Positions 8,010-18,259 of a stretch of DNA of 64,000 nucleotides are shown here, in pieces (the first letter of the stretch is position 1; every line of letters starts with the position of its first letter). The notes under the pieces are model-generated. The model was not told where the DNA came from, did no database searches, and worked only from the letters and a program-made list of their open reading frames with translations. The DNA comes from Pontibacillus halophilus JSM 076056 = DSM 19796. GTDB lineage: Bacteria > Bacillota > Bacilli > Bacillales > BH030062. Made by a program: the position numbers and the translations under genes. The stretch spans positions 62,001-126,000 of the forward strand of contig NZ_AULI01000005.1 in NCBI RefSeq assembly GCF_000425205.1, written 5' to 3'.

Positions 8010-8270
8010 ATATATGTGAAGTCTACGACAGGGATAAGTAAAGATAGCCCCTTTCAATAAGCGAGTCAGGGATGGTGGAAGCCTGATGGAAAGCCTATTT
8101 CGAAGATCACCCTTGAGACCCTATGCTGAACCATTCAGTAGGTGTAGGCGCGTCATTCACGTTACGAATGCTTGAGCGAATCATGCATACCTGTATGTAT
8201 GATTTACAAGGGTGGTACCGCGAGACCTTCTCGTCCCTTTTTAGGGATGGAGAAGGTCTTTTTTATTTAG
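8010..8270 (+). promoter_or_regulatory. T-box riboswitch (isoleucine) leader of ileS
   Basis: The leader binds uncharged tRNA-Ile and then permits read-through into ileS. The hallmark T-box sequence AGGGTGGTACCGCG is at 8209-8222. It is followed by the terminator stem AGACCTTCTCGTCCC / AGGGATGGAGAAGGTCT and TTTTTTATTT (8223-8268). Upstream, an elaborate stem I region contains GAAGATCACC near 8102-8111, in which ATC would be the isoleucine specifier codon followed by a purine. Specifier assignment is by position and by the downstream gene. An open frame of 67 codons inside this leader (8123-8326) is an artefact. Confidence 0.93.
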
Positions 8271-8327
8271 GTGTATTGCTTAACACATTATTGACCACGA
8301 TGAAACTAGTTAAAGGAGGAACATAGG

Positions 8328-11081
8328 ATGAACTATAAAGATACATTACTCATGCCAAAGACGGAATTCCCAATGCGCGGAAACCTTCCGAACCGTGAGC
8401 CAAAAATGCAAGAAGAATGGGAATCCATGAACATTTACGAACAGGTGCAAAAGCGAACAGAGGGGCGCCCTTTGTTTGTCCTACATGATGGCCCTCCATA
8501 TGCAAATGGTGACCTTCACATGGGGCATGCGTTAAATAAAGTACTGAAAGATTTTATCGTCCGCTATAAATCTATGACAGGCTACAATGCTCCATATGTT
8601 CCAGGTTGGGATACGCATGGCCTTCCAATTGAACAAGCGCTAGCGAAGAAGAAGGTAAACCGTAAGAAGATGACGGTTGCAGAATTCCGTGAGAAGTGTG
8701 CTGAGTATGCATGGAAGCAAGTTGAGAATCAACGTACTCAATTTAAACAACTAGGTGTTCGTGGTGACTGGGACAATCCATACGTGACCCTTACAAAGGA
8801 ATATGAAGCTGCACAAATTAAAGTGTTTGGTGAAATGGCGAATAATGGCTACATCTATAAAGGCAAGAAGCCTGTCTACTGGTCTCCATCTTCTGAGTCT
8901 GCATTGGCGGAGGCTGAAATTGAGTATCATGACAAACGCTCTGCATCCATCTATGTTGGGTTTAATGTGAAAGACGGGAAAGGGGTTCTTTCTGGAGACG
9001 AGACGTTCATCATCTGGACGACAACTCCATGGACGATTCCTGCAAATATGGGGATTGCCGTTCACCCTGAATTGACTTATGTAACCGTGAGCGCAAATGG
9101 CGGTCGTTTCATCATTGCTGAGAAGCTTATCGATGATGTAAGTGAGGCATTAGAGTGGGAAAACCCTGAAATCATTGCTACACACACAGGGAAGGACCTT
9201 GAGCGTGTGACTACACAACACCCTCTTTACGAGCGCGAATCACTTGTTGTACTAGGAGAGCACGTAACAACAGATGCCGGTACAGGTTGTGTCCACACTG
9301 CACCTGGCCACGGGGAAGATGACTACTGGGTCGGCATGCAATACGGACTTGACATTCTTTGTCCTGTCGACGAGAAAGGGTACTTCACTGAAGAAGCACC
9401 AGGATATGAAGGGCAATTCTACGATAGTGCAAATAAAGCCATTACAGAAGCGTTAGAAGAGAAAGGCGCTCTACTTAAATTGCAATTTATTACGCACTCC
9501 TATCCACACGACTGGAGAACGAAGAAGCCGACCATTTTCCGTGCCACAGCTCAATGGTTTGCATCCATTAAAGAATTCCGTAGTGAGATTCTATCAGAAA
9601 TTGAAAATGTGGAATGGACACCAAAATGGGGCGAAACGCGTCTATACAATATGGTTCGTGACCGTGAGGACTGGTGTATTTCTCGCCAGCGTGCATGGGG
9701 TGTACCAATTCCAGTCTTTTATGCAGAAGACCAGACTCCAATTATTAATGAACAAACAATTGAGCATGTAGCGAACTTGTTCCGTGAACATGGCTCAAAT
9801 ATTTGGTTTGAAAGAGAAGCGAAGGACCTTCTACCAGAAGGCTTCACTTCAGAACACAGTCCAAATGGTCACTTCACGAAAGAAGAAGATATTATGGACG
9901 TATGGTTCGACAGTGGTTCTTCTCACCAAGCAGTCCTTCAAGAGCGCCCTGAATTACAGCGCCCTGCTGATTTATATCTAGAGGGTTCCGACCAATACCG
10001 TGGTTGGTTTAATTCGTCCTTGTCCACTTCTGTAGCAGTGACAGGTAAGGCACCGTTTAAAGCAATCCTCTCTCACGGATTTGCAATGGATGCCAATGGA
10101 CGTAAGATGAGTAAGTCACTTGGGAATGTCATTCTTCCAGACAAAATTATGAAGCAGTATGGTGCTGATATTCTTCGTCTTTGGGTATCAAGTGTTGATT
10201 ACCAAGCAGACGTACGTATTTCAGATGACATCCTAAAACAAGTTTCAGAAGTCTACCGTAAGATTCGTAACACGTTCCGCTTCCTATTAGGAAACTTGAA
10301 CGACTTTGATCCTACTCAACACGTTGTGAAGGATGAGGATTTACAAGAAGTAGATCGTTACATGAAATTACGTTTAGATGAGCTTGTGAAGACGGTTCGT
10401 GAAGCCTATGACAACTATGAATTTATGAGTATTTATCATGCGATTCACAATTTCTGTACGATTGATTTAAGCTCATTCTACCTAGACTTTGCGAAAGATG
10501 TTCTTTACATCGAAGCACCTGACAACGTGCGTCGTCGCAGCATTCAGACGGTGTATTATGAGATTGTTACAACACTTACGAAACTATTGTCTCCAATCCT
10601 TTCTCACACAGCGGATGAGGTGTATAAGCATATCCCTGCAGTGGAGGAAGCGAGTGTTCAACTGACAGATATGCCAGAAGTGAAAGACCTTACTCACTTA
10701 ACAGAGTTAAAAGCAAAATGGGATCACTTCATGAATGTCCGTGACGATGTATTGAAAGCACTTGAAGAAGCAAGAAGCGAGAAAGTCATTGGGAAATCCT
10801 TGGAAGCGAAAGTAACAATTGTTCCAAAGGATGAAGAAACAAAAGCGGTTCTTAACGAAATCAGCCACCTTGACCAATTGTTAATTGTATCTGGCGCTGA
10901 CATTGCTGAGTCCGTACAAGAAGGAAAAGAATACGACCATGTGCACGTTGCAGTTGAAGCTCACGTTGGTGAGAAATGTCAACGTTGTTGGGTAGTTTCT
11001 GAAGAAATCGGTAAAGATGAGAAACATCCAGAACTTTGCCCACGTTGTGCTTCTGTCGTAGAAGAACAATACGAAGGATAA
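8328..11081 (+). CDS. ileS: Isoleucyl-tRNA synthetase
   Basis: Class I synthetase that charges tRNA-Ile and edits misactivated valine. Of 917 residues, the HIGH motif appears as HMGH (about 64-67) in [17 protein letters not shown]. The editing domain has the threonine-rich block [14 protein letters not shown]. The KMSKS loop is in [18 protein letters not shown]-terminal zinc finger carries paired cysteines (CQRCW and CPRC). This is the bacterial IleS1 type, expected to be mupirocin-sensitive. RBS AAAGGAGGAAC gives the ATG start. Control is by the T-box leader. In B. subtilis ylyA lies between ileS and lspA; it is missing here. Confidence 0.98.
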   Translation: MNYKDTLLMPKTEFPMRGNLPNREPKMQEEWESMNIYEQVQKRTEGRPLFVLHDGPPYANGDLHMGHALNKVLKDFIVRYKSMTGYNAPYVPGWDTHGLPIEQALAKKKVNRKKMTVAEFREKCAEYAWKQVENQRTQFKQLGVRGDWDNPYVTLTKEYEAAQIKVFGEMANNGYIYKGKKPVYWSPSSESALAEAEIEYHDKRSASIYVGFNVKDGKGVLSGDETFIIWTTTPWTIPANMGIAVHPELTYVTVSANGGRFIIAEKLIDDVSEALEWENPEIIATHTGKDLERVTTQHPLYERESLVVLGEHVTTDAGTGCVHTAPGHGEDDYWVGMQYGLDILCPVDEKGYFTEEAPGYEGQFYDSANKAITEALEEKGALLKLQFITHSYPHDWRTKKPTIFRATAQWFASIKEFRSEILSEIENVEWTPKWGETRLYNMVRDREDWCISRQRAWGVPIPVFYAEDQTPIINEQTIEHVANLFREHGSNIWFEREAKDLLPEGFTSEHSPNGHFTKEEDIMDVWFDSGSSHQAVLQERPELQRPADLYLEGSDQYRGWFNSSLSTSVAVTGKAPFKAILSHGFAMDANGRKMSKSLGNVILPDKIMKQYGADILRLWVSSVDYQADVRISDDILKQVSEVYRKIRNTFRFLLGNLNDFDPTQHVVKDEDLQEVDRYMKLRLDELVKTVREAYDNYEFMSIYHAIHNFCTIDLSSFYLDFAKDVLYIEAPDNVRRRSIQTVYYEIVTTLTKLLSPILSHTADEVYKHIPAVEEASVQLTDMPEVKDLTHLTELKAKWDHFMNVRDDVLKALEEARSEKVIGKSLEAKVTIVPKDEETKAVLNEISHLDQLLIVSGADIAESVQEGKEYDHVHVAVEAHVGEKCQRCWVVSEEIGKDEKHPELCPRCASVVEEQYEG

Positions 11082-11086
11082 GAAAG

Positions 11087-11119
11087 GAGAGCTGGCTTTA
11101 ATGCCAGTTCTTTTTTTAT
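11087..11119 (+). terminator. Terminator after ileS
   Basis: Stem GAGCTGGC / GCCAGTTC with loop TTTAAT and seven T, just after the ileS stop. Confidence 0.85.
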
Positions 11120-11168
11120 CAAGCGATAATCTCCTGTTTAAATCATTCCGTCAGCAGAAACGAAAATA

Positions 11169-11177
11169 TGGTACAAT
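11169..11177 (+). promoter_or_regulatory. Candidate extended -10 promoter for lspA
   Basis: TGGTACAAT, an extended -10 (TGn plus TACAAT), lies 40 bases before lspA in the gap after the ileS terminator. The -35 region is weak. Confidence 0.4.
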
Positions 11178-11216
11178 GCTAAAGGAATACGCGAAAGTCG
11201 ATCGGAGGATTTGCTT

Positions 11217-11687
11217 GTGTGGTACTATTTACTTGCTGCTGCTTTAATTGTATTGGACCAAGTAACGAAATGGCTCGTCGTGAAAGAAATGGAGCTGTAT
11301 GAGTCTATACCTGTGATAGAGAATTTCTTATACTTAACTTCACATCGTAATAAAGGCGCTGCATGGGGTATTTTGGAAGGGCAGATGTGGTTCTTCTATT
11401 TGGTCACTGTGGCAGTAGTGGCTGCAGTTATTTACTATTTGCAGACACAGGGGAAGAAATTTCCGCTATTAGGCGTTGCGCTCGCTTTCATATTGGGAGG
11501 AGCTATAGGGAACTTTATAGACCGTTTATTCCGTAAAGAAGTGGTGGATTTCGCTGATGTTCTTATTGGGAGCTATGATTTCCCAATCTTTAATGTTGCG
11601 GATTCAAGTTTATTTGTCGGAGTGGTCCTTGTATTTATCGCAACCATCATAGATGAGCGGAGACAGAAAGGAAAGAAACAAGCATGA
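11217..11687 (+). CDS. lspA: Lipoprotein signal peptidase LspA (signal peptidase II)
   Basis: Membrane aspartic peptidase that cleaves the signal peptide of diacylglyceryl-prolipoproteins. Four hydrophobic segments are visible in 156 residues. Conserved blocks are [28 protein letters not shown] with the first active-site Asp region, and [13 protein letters not shown] with the second Asp. The start is GTG at 11217, eight bases after CGGAGGA; a TTG at 11211 in the same frame is too close to that site. The stop overlaps the ATG of the next gene (ATGA), so the pair is translationally coupled. Confidence 0.97.
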   Translation: MWYYLLAAALIVLDQVTKWLVVKEMELYESIPVIENFLYLTSHRNKGAAWGILEGQMWFFYLVTVAVVAAVIYYLQTQGKKFPLLGVALAFILGGAIGNFIDRLFRKEVVDFADVLIGSYDFPIFNVADSSLFVGVVLVFIATIIDERRQKGKKQA

Positions 11688-12591
11688 ATGAGAATCAACA
11701 TCAAGTTATAAATGAGGAAGCCGGTAGTCGAATAGATAAATTGATGGCCGATCTTCAAGAGAATTTATCACGTTCACAAGTGCAAGCATGGATTAAAGAT
11801 GGGCACCTTACTGTGAACGGCAAAGGGATTAAGAGTAATTATAAGGTTCAAGAGGGCGATTACATTGCGTGGGAAGTTCCTGAGCCTGAAGAAATCGAAC
11901 TCGTGGCTGAAGACATTCCTCTTGAGATTGTGTATGAAGACGAAGATGTGGTTGTCGTCAACAAACCGAAAGGAATGGTCGTTCACCCATCTCCAGGACA
12001 TCCAAGTGGAACGCTTGTGAACGCGCTGCTTCATCATTGCACAGATTTGTCCGGAATCAATGGGGAAGTTCGTCCAGGTATTGTTCACCGCATTGACAAA
12101 GACACATCAGGATTGCTAATGGTCGCTAAGAACGATATGGCTCACCAATCATTGGCTGAGCAGTTGCAGGCAAAATCGATTGATCGTAAATACCTTGCTC
12201 TTGTCCACGGAGAGATCCATCATGAGGTTGGAACAATTGAGGCTCCAATCGGTCGAGATCTTAAAGACCGACAAAAGATGGGGGTAGTGGACAACGGCCG
12301 AGATGCAGTAACGCATTTTCGTGTCCTTGAACTATTTGATGGATTTACGCTTGTCGAATGTCAGCTGGAGACAGGTCGTACGCACCAGATTCGAGTGCAC
12401 ATGCACTATATTAAGCATCCGATTGTCGGAGACCCTAAATATGGCCAACGTAAAACGTATGATATTGAAGGCCAAGCCCTTCATGCGAGAACGCTTGGAT
12501 TTCTACATCCTCGTACAGGCGAATGGTTAGAGTTTGTAGCAGAACCACCGAAAGTATTCGAAGATACGTTGACTTATTTACGTCAAAGGTC

Positions 12592-12595
<4 letters not shown>
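11684..12595 (+). CDS. RluA/RluD family 23S rRNA pseudouridine synthase (YlyB-like)
   Basis: Pseudouridine synthase of 303 residues that isomerises uridines in large-subunit rRNA. An N-terminal S4 domain ([20 protein letters not shown]) precedes the catalytic domain, whose aspartate is in the [16 protein letters not shown] motif. [24 protein letters not shown] is the second signature. It corresponds to B. subtilis ylyB, which lies between lspA and pyrR there as well. The exact target uridines cannot be read from sequence. The pyr operon promoter overlaps its stop codon. Confidence 0.95.
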
Positions 12596-13309
<714 letters not shown>

Positions 13310-13319
13310 ACGCGTACCT

Positions 13320-13421
13320 TTAAGGTAGTCCCGTGAGGCTAGTAAGGTCGTTATAGATGTGAATCGTAGTCCGAGGACTACGTCTACCTCTTTGCGACCA
13401 GAACGCAAAGAGGTTTTTTTA
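13320..13421 (+). promoter_or_regulatory. PyrR-responsive attenuator before pyrP
   Basis: The PyrR loop AGTCCCGTGAGGCT at 13327-13340 precedes a terminator, ACCTCTTTGCG / CGCAAAGAGGT (13386-13414), with T7. The intervening GTAGTCCGAGGACTAC region (13366-13381) may take part in the antiterminator. Confidence 0.92.
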
Positions 13422-13450
13422 TATCTAACTACGTAGAGGAGGTTCATCCA

Positions 13451-14821
13451 ATGAATCAAGAAAAAATGATGGATGTTCATGAAGTACCAAAGGCAACCAC
13501 TTGGATGATGTTAAGTTTACAGCATTTATTCGCCATGTTCGGCGCAACAATTCTTGTACCATTCTTAACAGGCTTATCCCCTGCAGTAGCGCTTATCTCG
13601 AGTGGAACCGGAACGCTTAGTTACCTTCTAATTACAAGAGGAAAGATACCAGCCTATCTTGGTTCAAGTTTCGCATTCATTGTACCTATCACAGCGGCTA
13701 GTGAAATTGGGGGAATTGAGGGAGCGATGGTCGGGAGCTTCCTAGCGGGGCTTGTGTACGGAGCGGTGGCTCTGTTGATTAAAGTAGCCGGTGTGAGATG
13801 GATCATGCACATCCTACCCCCTGTCGTCGTAGGACCCGTCATTATCGTTATCGGACTTGGATTAGCGTCTACCGCAGTCGGAATGGCAATGAACGAACCT
13901 AGCACAGGGACGTATAGCTTTACACACTTTCTAATTGCGATGTTGACGCTCTCGGTCACGATTCTTGGAACGCTCTTCTTCAAAGGATTTATGAAACTCA
14001 TTCCCATTCTAGTTGGGATAGTTACCGGCTACACAGTTTCTCTCTTCGCTGGCATCGTAGATACGTCAGGAATTAAAGAGCAGTGGAATGAACTCCAATC
14101 AGGGAATCTATGGACGGGAATATTCGAGATGCCTGATTTTGTTCTGCCGTTCGTAGACTACGCTCCCCTTCAAGTCCTAAACGGTGAAATCATTCTACTC
14201 ATGGTCCCAATTGCCATCGTCACCATTGCAGAGCATATAGGAGATCAAATGGTGCTTTCGAAAGTTGCCGGAAAGAACTTCATTGAGAAGCCAGGTCTGC
14301 ATCGCTCCATTGCTGGAGACGGGGTCGCTACCATTCTTGCATCCATGCTTGGTGGTCCACCTAATACGACGTACGGGGAAAATATCGGAGTGCTCGCGAT
14401 TACAAGAGTATTCAGTGTGTTCGTGGTTGGGGGAGCGGCCGTCATTGCCATCTGCTTCGGATTCATCGGTATGATTACTGCTGTCATCGCCTCTGTACCA
14501 CAAGCAGTAATGGGCGGGGTGTCCATTCTCCTCTTTGGGATTATCGCATCGAACGGATTACGGATGTTAGTAGATAACGAGATTGATTTAAGCAATCAGA
14601 GAAACCTAATTATTACGAGTGTCATCATGATTATCGGAGTGGGAGGGGCATCCATCGTCATCCCGCTTCCGACTGGAACGACCTTGCAAGTGGACGGAAT
14701 GGCTCTCGCTGCCATAACGGGCATAGTCTTAAACTTGATTCTCCCTGGTAAGCATCATTCTTATGGGAATGGAAGCATGTTTCAAACGAATGAGAAATCA
14801 GAATCAGATTCAGCTGCATAA
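13451..14821 (+). CDS. pyrP: Uracil permease PyrP (NCS2 family)
   Basis: Membrane uracil:proton symporter of 456 residues with about 12-14 hydrophobic segments. NCS2 features include LQHLFAMFGATILVPFLTGL in TM1, the SSFAFI stretch, and the motif GLHRSIAGDGVATILASMLGGPPNTTYGENIG, which carries family-conserved substrate-site residues. It belongs to the xanthine/uracil (UraA-like) branch, unlike the two AzgA-like permeases elsewhere in this window. The ATG follows TAGAGGAGG. Placement between two PyrR attenuators shows repression when pyrimidine nucleotides are plentiful. Confidence 0.96.
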   Translation: MNQEKMMDVHEVPKATTWMMLSLQHLFAMFGATILVPFLTGLSPAVALISSGTGTLSYLLITRGKIPAYLGSSFAFIVPITAASEIGGIEGAMVGSFLAGLVYGAVALLIKVAGVRWIMHILPPVVVGPVIIVIGLGLASTAVGMAMNEPSTGTYSFTHFLIAMLTLSVTILGTLFFKGFMKLIPILVGIVTGYTVSLFAGIVDTSGIKEQWNELQSGNLWTGIFEMPDFVLPFVDYAPLQVLNGEIILLMVPIAIVTIAEHIGDQMVLSKVAGKNFIEKPGLHRSIAGDGVATILASMLGGPPNTTYGENIGVLAITRVFSVFVVGGAAVIAICFGFIGMITAVIASVPQAVMGGVSILLFGIIASNGLRMLVDNEIDLSNQRNLIITSVIMIIGVGGASIVIPLPTGTTLQVDGMALAAITGIVLNLILPGKHHSYGNGSMFQTNEKSESDSAA

Positions 14822-14837
14822 TCGAAGAACCACCATG

Positions 14838-14945
14838 TTTTAACAAAGTCCTGTGAGGCTTTAAAGGGTGTTGGGATCATCGGATGGGTTTTCTATGGCA
14901 ACACCCATTCCTACTAACACCCTCTACAAAGAGGGTGTTTTTTTA
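14838..14945 (+). promoter_or_regulatory. PyrR-responsive attenuator before pyrB
   Basis: The PyrR loop AGTCCTGTGAGGCT at 14847-14860 precedes a terminator, AACACCCTCT / AGAGGGTGTT (14916-14939), with T7. GGGTGTT near 14865 could pair with AACACCC and form the antiterminator. Confidence 0.92.
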
Positions 14946-14987
14946 GGGCGGATACAGGATCACTCGCTTAAGAGAGGGGAAACGACA

Positions 14988-15902
14988 ATGAGGCACTTGT
15001 TACGAATGGAAGAAGTCACAACAGATGAGATCTTCTACCTGATGGAGAAGGCGAAGAGAATGGAGGACGTATTTGAACCTTTCCAAAAGCCGAAGATCAT
15101 CGCCAATCTATTCTATGAGCCGAGTACTCGTACGAAATTAAGTTTCGAAGTGGCTGAGAAAAGGTTGGGTTACCATGTGCTAGATTTTGATGCTGCCCAT
15201 TCGAGTGTGCGAAAGGGAGAATCCTTGTATGACACAGTCAAAACCATCGAAAGCCTTGGTGCAGATGCTGTTGTCATCAGGCATCGGCAAAATGCGTATT
15301 ACAATGAATTATTACAAGGAGTTGACCTTCCCATCATAAATGGAGGGGATGGAACAGGAGAACATCCGACTCAATGTTTGCTAGACTTGTTCACCATTTA
15401 TGAAGAGTTTCGGACCTTTAAAGGCATCAATGTTGTCATTGCAGGGGATGTCCTTCATAGTCGTGTCGCTCGCTCGAATGCACACACGCTAAGCCGATTA
15501 GGGGCACAGGTTCAGATCGCATGTCCGAATGTTTGGGACGATCCAACGCTTCCTTATGAACGAGTGGCGATTGATGACTCAGTAGAACGGTGTGATGTTC
15601 TTATGCTACTTAGAGTACAACACGAACGACATGAATACACTACTCAGTCTTCAGATTATCTAGAGACATATGGATTGACTATTGAGCGTGAAAGAAGAAT
15701 GAGAGAAAGAAGTATTATTTTGCATCCTGCCCCAGTCAACCGAGGAATAGAGATTCACGATTCGCTTGTGGAATGCGAGCGTTCTAGAATATTCAAGCAA
15801 ATGTCGAATGGTGTTCTCGTTCGTATGGCAGTGTTAGATACATTACTTTCAAAAGGGGAGAGAAATGATGACGTTACGAATCAAAGACGTTCACTTGTTT
15901 GA
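14988..15902 (+). CDS. pyrB: Aspartate carbamoyltransferase catalytic subunit PyrB
   Basis: Second step of pyrimidine synthesis: carbamoyl phosphate plus aspartate to carbamoyl aspartate. The carbamoyl-phosphate motif is [13 protein letters not shown], followed by DSxR-type [11 protein letters not shown], and HPTQCLLDL and [11 protein letters not shown]. Length is 304 residues, as in B. subtilis. The start is the ATG at 14988 after AGAGGGGAAACG; the frame is open upstream, but those codons are within the attenuator. The 3' end overlaps pyrC by 38 bases. There is no regulatory pyrI gene, as usual in Bacillaceae. Confidence 0.98.
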   Translation: MRHLLRMEEVTTDEIFYLMEKAKRMEDVFEPFQKPKIIANLFYEPSTRTKLSFEVAEKRLGYHVLDFDAAHSSVRKGESLYDTVKTIESLGADAVVIRHRQNAYYNELLQGVDLPIINGGDGTGEHPTQCLLDLFTIYEEFRTFKGINVVIAGDVLHSRVARSNAHTLSRLGAQVQIACPNVWDDPTLPYERVAIDDSVERCDVLMLLRVQHERHEYTTQSSDYLETYGLTIERERRMRERSIILHPAPVNRGIEIHDSLVECERSRIFKQMSNGVLVRMAVLDTLLSKGERNDDVTNQRRSLV

Positions 15903-17163
15903 GGGAGAGCAATTGGTGAAGCGAGACGTGTGTATCAAAGATGGAAAGATTGTTTCTGTTCGTTCTCAGTTGGAGGGAGAAGAAGGGCGTGTACTGAACG
16001 GAGAAGGGAAGTTCCTTTCTCCTGGATTTATCGACATCCATGTTCATTTAAGAGAGCCCGGCGGAGAAGAGAAGGAAACGATAGCAAGTGGAACAGCCGC
16101 TGCTCTTAGGGGAGGATTTACGACTGTATGTGCCATGCCAAATACAAGACCTGTTCCAGATTCAGTTGAATCCTTAACACTTGTGAATGAGAAGATTACA
16201 CATTCAGCACATGTGAATGTTCATCCCTATGCGTCTATTACAACGCGTCAACTAGGTCAAGAACGTACAAACTTTGAGGCGTTACAGAAGCTTGGTGCCG
16301 TCGCCTTTACAGATGATGGAGTGGGTGTGCAGAACGCGGACGTCATGCTAGAGGCGATGAAAGCTGCAAGTAAGATTGGGGCTACTATTGTCGCTCATTG
16401 TGAAGAGAACACATTAATACATAGTGGTGTGATGCATGAAGGAGTACGTAGTCAATTGCTAAATCTTCCAGGCATTCCGTCTGTGTGTGAATCAACGCAA
16501 ATTGCGAGAGATGTTCTGTTGGCTGAACAAGCGGGCTGTCATTATCACGTCTGCCACGTATCTACTAAAGAATCTGTGCGAGTGATTCGAGATGCTAAAC
16601 GGGCTGGTATCAATGTAACAGCGGAAGTAACTCCACACCATCTATTACTAGATGAACACGATATTCATGAAGACCATGGTTTCTTTAAGATGAATCCACC
16701 GCTAAGAAGTGAAGCGGATAGATTTTCGTTACTTCAGGGTCTTATAGATGGAACGATTGATTGTATTGCCACTGATCATGCGCCCCATACAGAGGAAGAA
16801 AAGAACGGAACGATGCTACACGCGCCATTTGGAATTGTTGGGCTTGAGACAGCCTTTTCCCTTCTTTACACTCATCTCGTTCAACCAGGAACAATTACGT
16901 TAAAGCAACTATTGGATTGGCTCACAGTCAAACCGGCTCAAATCTTTAGTCTAAGAGAGCCTTGCATTAGAGAGGGGGCCGTTGCAGACCTCGTCCTGTT
17001 AGATTTAGAAACCACTCATACGATTAATCGTCATGAATTTGTGTCGAAAGGAAAGAATACACCGTTTCATGGATGGCAGGTGGTAGGGACACCGGTTGCA
17101 ACCATTGTGAACGGAGCGCTTCTATGGAATAAGGAGGAAATGAAGTATGAAACAAAATCGTAA
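15865..17163 (+). CDS. pyrC: Dihydroorotase PyrC
   Basis: Zinc amidohydrolase that closes carbamoyl aspartate to dihydroorotate. The metal motif is in [19 protein letters not shown] (HxH), with further ligands in [22 protein letters not shown] and the C-terminal metal-ligand Asp in [14 protein letters not shown]. At 432 residues it is the class I type. The ATG at 15865 is preceded by AAAGGGGAGAG inside pyrB, indicating coupled translation. Its end overlaps the start of pyrAA by 17 bases. Confidence 0.97.
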   Translation: MMTLRIKDVHLFEGEQLVKRDVCIKDGKIVSVRSQLEGEEGRVLNGEGKFLSPGFIDIHVHLREPGGEEKETIASGTAAALRGGFTTVCAMPNTRPVPDSVESLTLVNEKITHSAHVNVHPYASITTRQLGQERTNFEALQKLGAVAFTDDGVGVQNADVMLEAMKAASKIGATIVAHCEENTLIHSGVMHEGVRSQLLNLPGIPSVCESTQIARDVLLAEQAGCHYHVCHVSTKESVRVIRDAKRAGINVTAEVTPHHLLLDEHDIHEDHGFFKMNPPLRSEADRFSLLQGLIDGTIDCIATDHAPHTEEEKNGTMLHAPFGIVGLETAFSLLYTHLVQPGTITLKQLLDWLTVKPAQIFSLREPCIREGAVADLVLLDLETTHTINRHEFVSKGKNTPFHGWQVVGTPVATIVNGALLWNKEEMKYETKS

Positions 17164-18259
17164 ACTAGTATTGGAAGATGGTACCTTCTTCGTAGGAGAA
17201 GCGATTGGAAGTGATGTTGACCAGTCTGGAGAAGTGGTCTTTAATACAGGAATGACAGGATACCAAGAAATTATTACAGACCCAAGTTACTGCGGTCAAA
17301 TTGTCACCTTTACGTATCCAATGATTGGGAATTATGGATTTAATCGAGACGATTATGAAACGGTTAAACCTTCTATTCATGGAGTAGTCGTGAAAGAGGC
17401 AAATGAGTATCCTAGCAACTTCAGGAATGAAGAAACTTTACACGAGTTTTTAAGTGCTCATGGAATCCCTGGGATCCAAGGGGTAGATACGCGTAAGCTG
17501 ACGAAGCACATACGGAAAGAAGGGTCCATGAAAGGGGCATTCACTTCTGTGGAAGAGCCAATCGAAGCGGTGGTAGCTCGGCTTAGGGATACATCCTTCT
17601 CACGTAATGTGGTAGCTCGTGTGTCTACGATTAAACCATACGTTGTACCAGGGCGTGGCCACCGAGTAGTATTAGTGGACTTCGGTATGAAACATGGCAT
17701 TCTCCGTGAGTTCACAAAGCGTCACTGTCATGTAACCGTTGTGCCATATAACACCTCCGCCGAAGAGATAAGAAGGTTAAATCCAGATGGTGTTCTATTA
17801 TCAAATGGCCCTGGTGATCCGAAAGATGTCCAAGAAGCGATTGAAATGGTACGTACCATCCTAGAAGAGTATCCGACCTTTGGTATTTGTCTAGGTCATC
17901 AATTGATTGCCCTCGCATGTGGGGCGAACACAGAGAAGATGAAGTTTGGTCATCGTGGTTCAAATCATCCAGTAAAACATATAGAGAGCGGGAGCGTGTA
18001 TATGACTTCTCAAAACCATGGTTATGCGGTTGTGGAATCTTCTCTATCTCATACCCAACTAGAAGTGACGCAATATGCTTTAAATGATGGGACAGTTGAA
18101 GGCCTGGCGCATCTTGTCTATCCATGCTTCTCTGCTCAATACCACCCAGAGAGTGCCCCGGGTCCTGAAGATTCGAATGAATTGTTTGACGAATTTATTG
18201 AGATGATGGAAGAAGCGAAAGGGAGGGAGAAAGTCTTATGCCAAAACGTACAGATATAA
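17147..18259 (+). CDS. pyrAA: Carbamoyl phosphate synthase small (glutaminase) subunit, pyrimidine-specific
   Basis: Class I glutamine amidotransferase subunit that feeds ammonia to PyrAB. The N-terminal CPSase_sm domain starts [15 protein letters not shown]. The catalytic cysteine is in [15 protein letters not shown], and the His/Glu of the triad are in [14 protein letters not shown]. Length is 370 residues, and the RBS is AAGGAGGAAATG. The last 22 bases overlap pyrAB. Position in the pyr operon marks it as the pyrimidine-dedicated copy rather than the arginine one. Confidence 0.97.
   Translation: MKQNRKLVLEDGTFFVGEAIGSDVDQSGEVVFNTGMTGYQEIITDPSYCGQIVTFTYPMIGNYGFNRDDYETVKPSIHGVVVKEANEYPSNFRNEETLHEFLSAHGIPGIQGVDTRKLTKHIRKEGSMKGAFTSVEEPIEAVVARLRDTSFSRNVVARVSTIKPYVVPGRGHRVVLVDFGMKHGILREFTKRHCHVTVVPYNTSAEEIRRLNPDGVLLSNGPGDPKDVQEAIEMVRTILEEYPTFGICLGHQLIALACGANTEKMKFGHRGSNHPVKHIESGSVYMTSQNHGYAVVESSLSHTQLEVTQYALNDGTVEGLAHLVYPCFSAQYHPESAPGPEDSNELFDEFIEMMEEAKGREKVLCQNVQI

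Noticed and set aside
8123-8326. 67-codon plus-strand frame before ileS
   Set aside because: It lies inside the T-box leader and runs through the conserved T-box sequence and the terminator.
14868-14987. Possible longer N-terminus of PyrB
   Set aside because: The codons fall in the PyrR attenuator and terminator; the ATG at 14988 has a binding site and gives the standard 304 residues.
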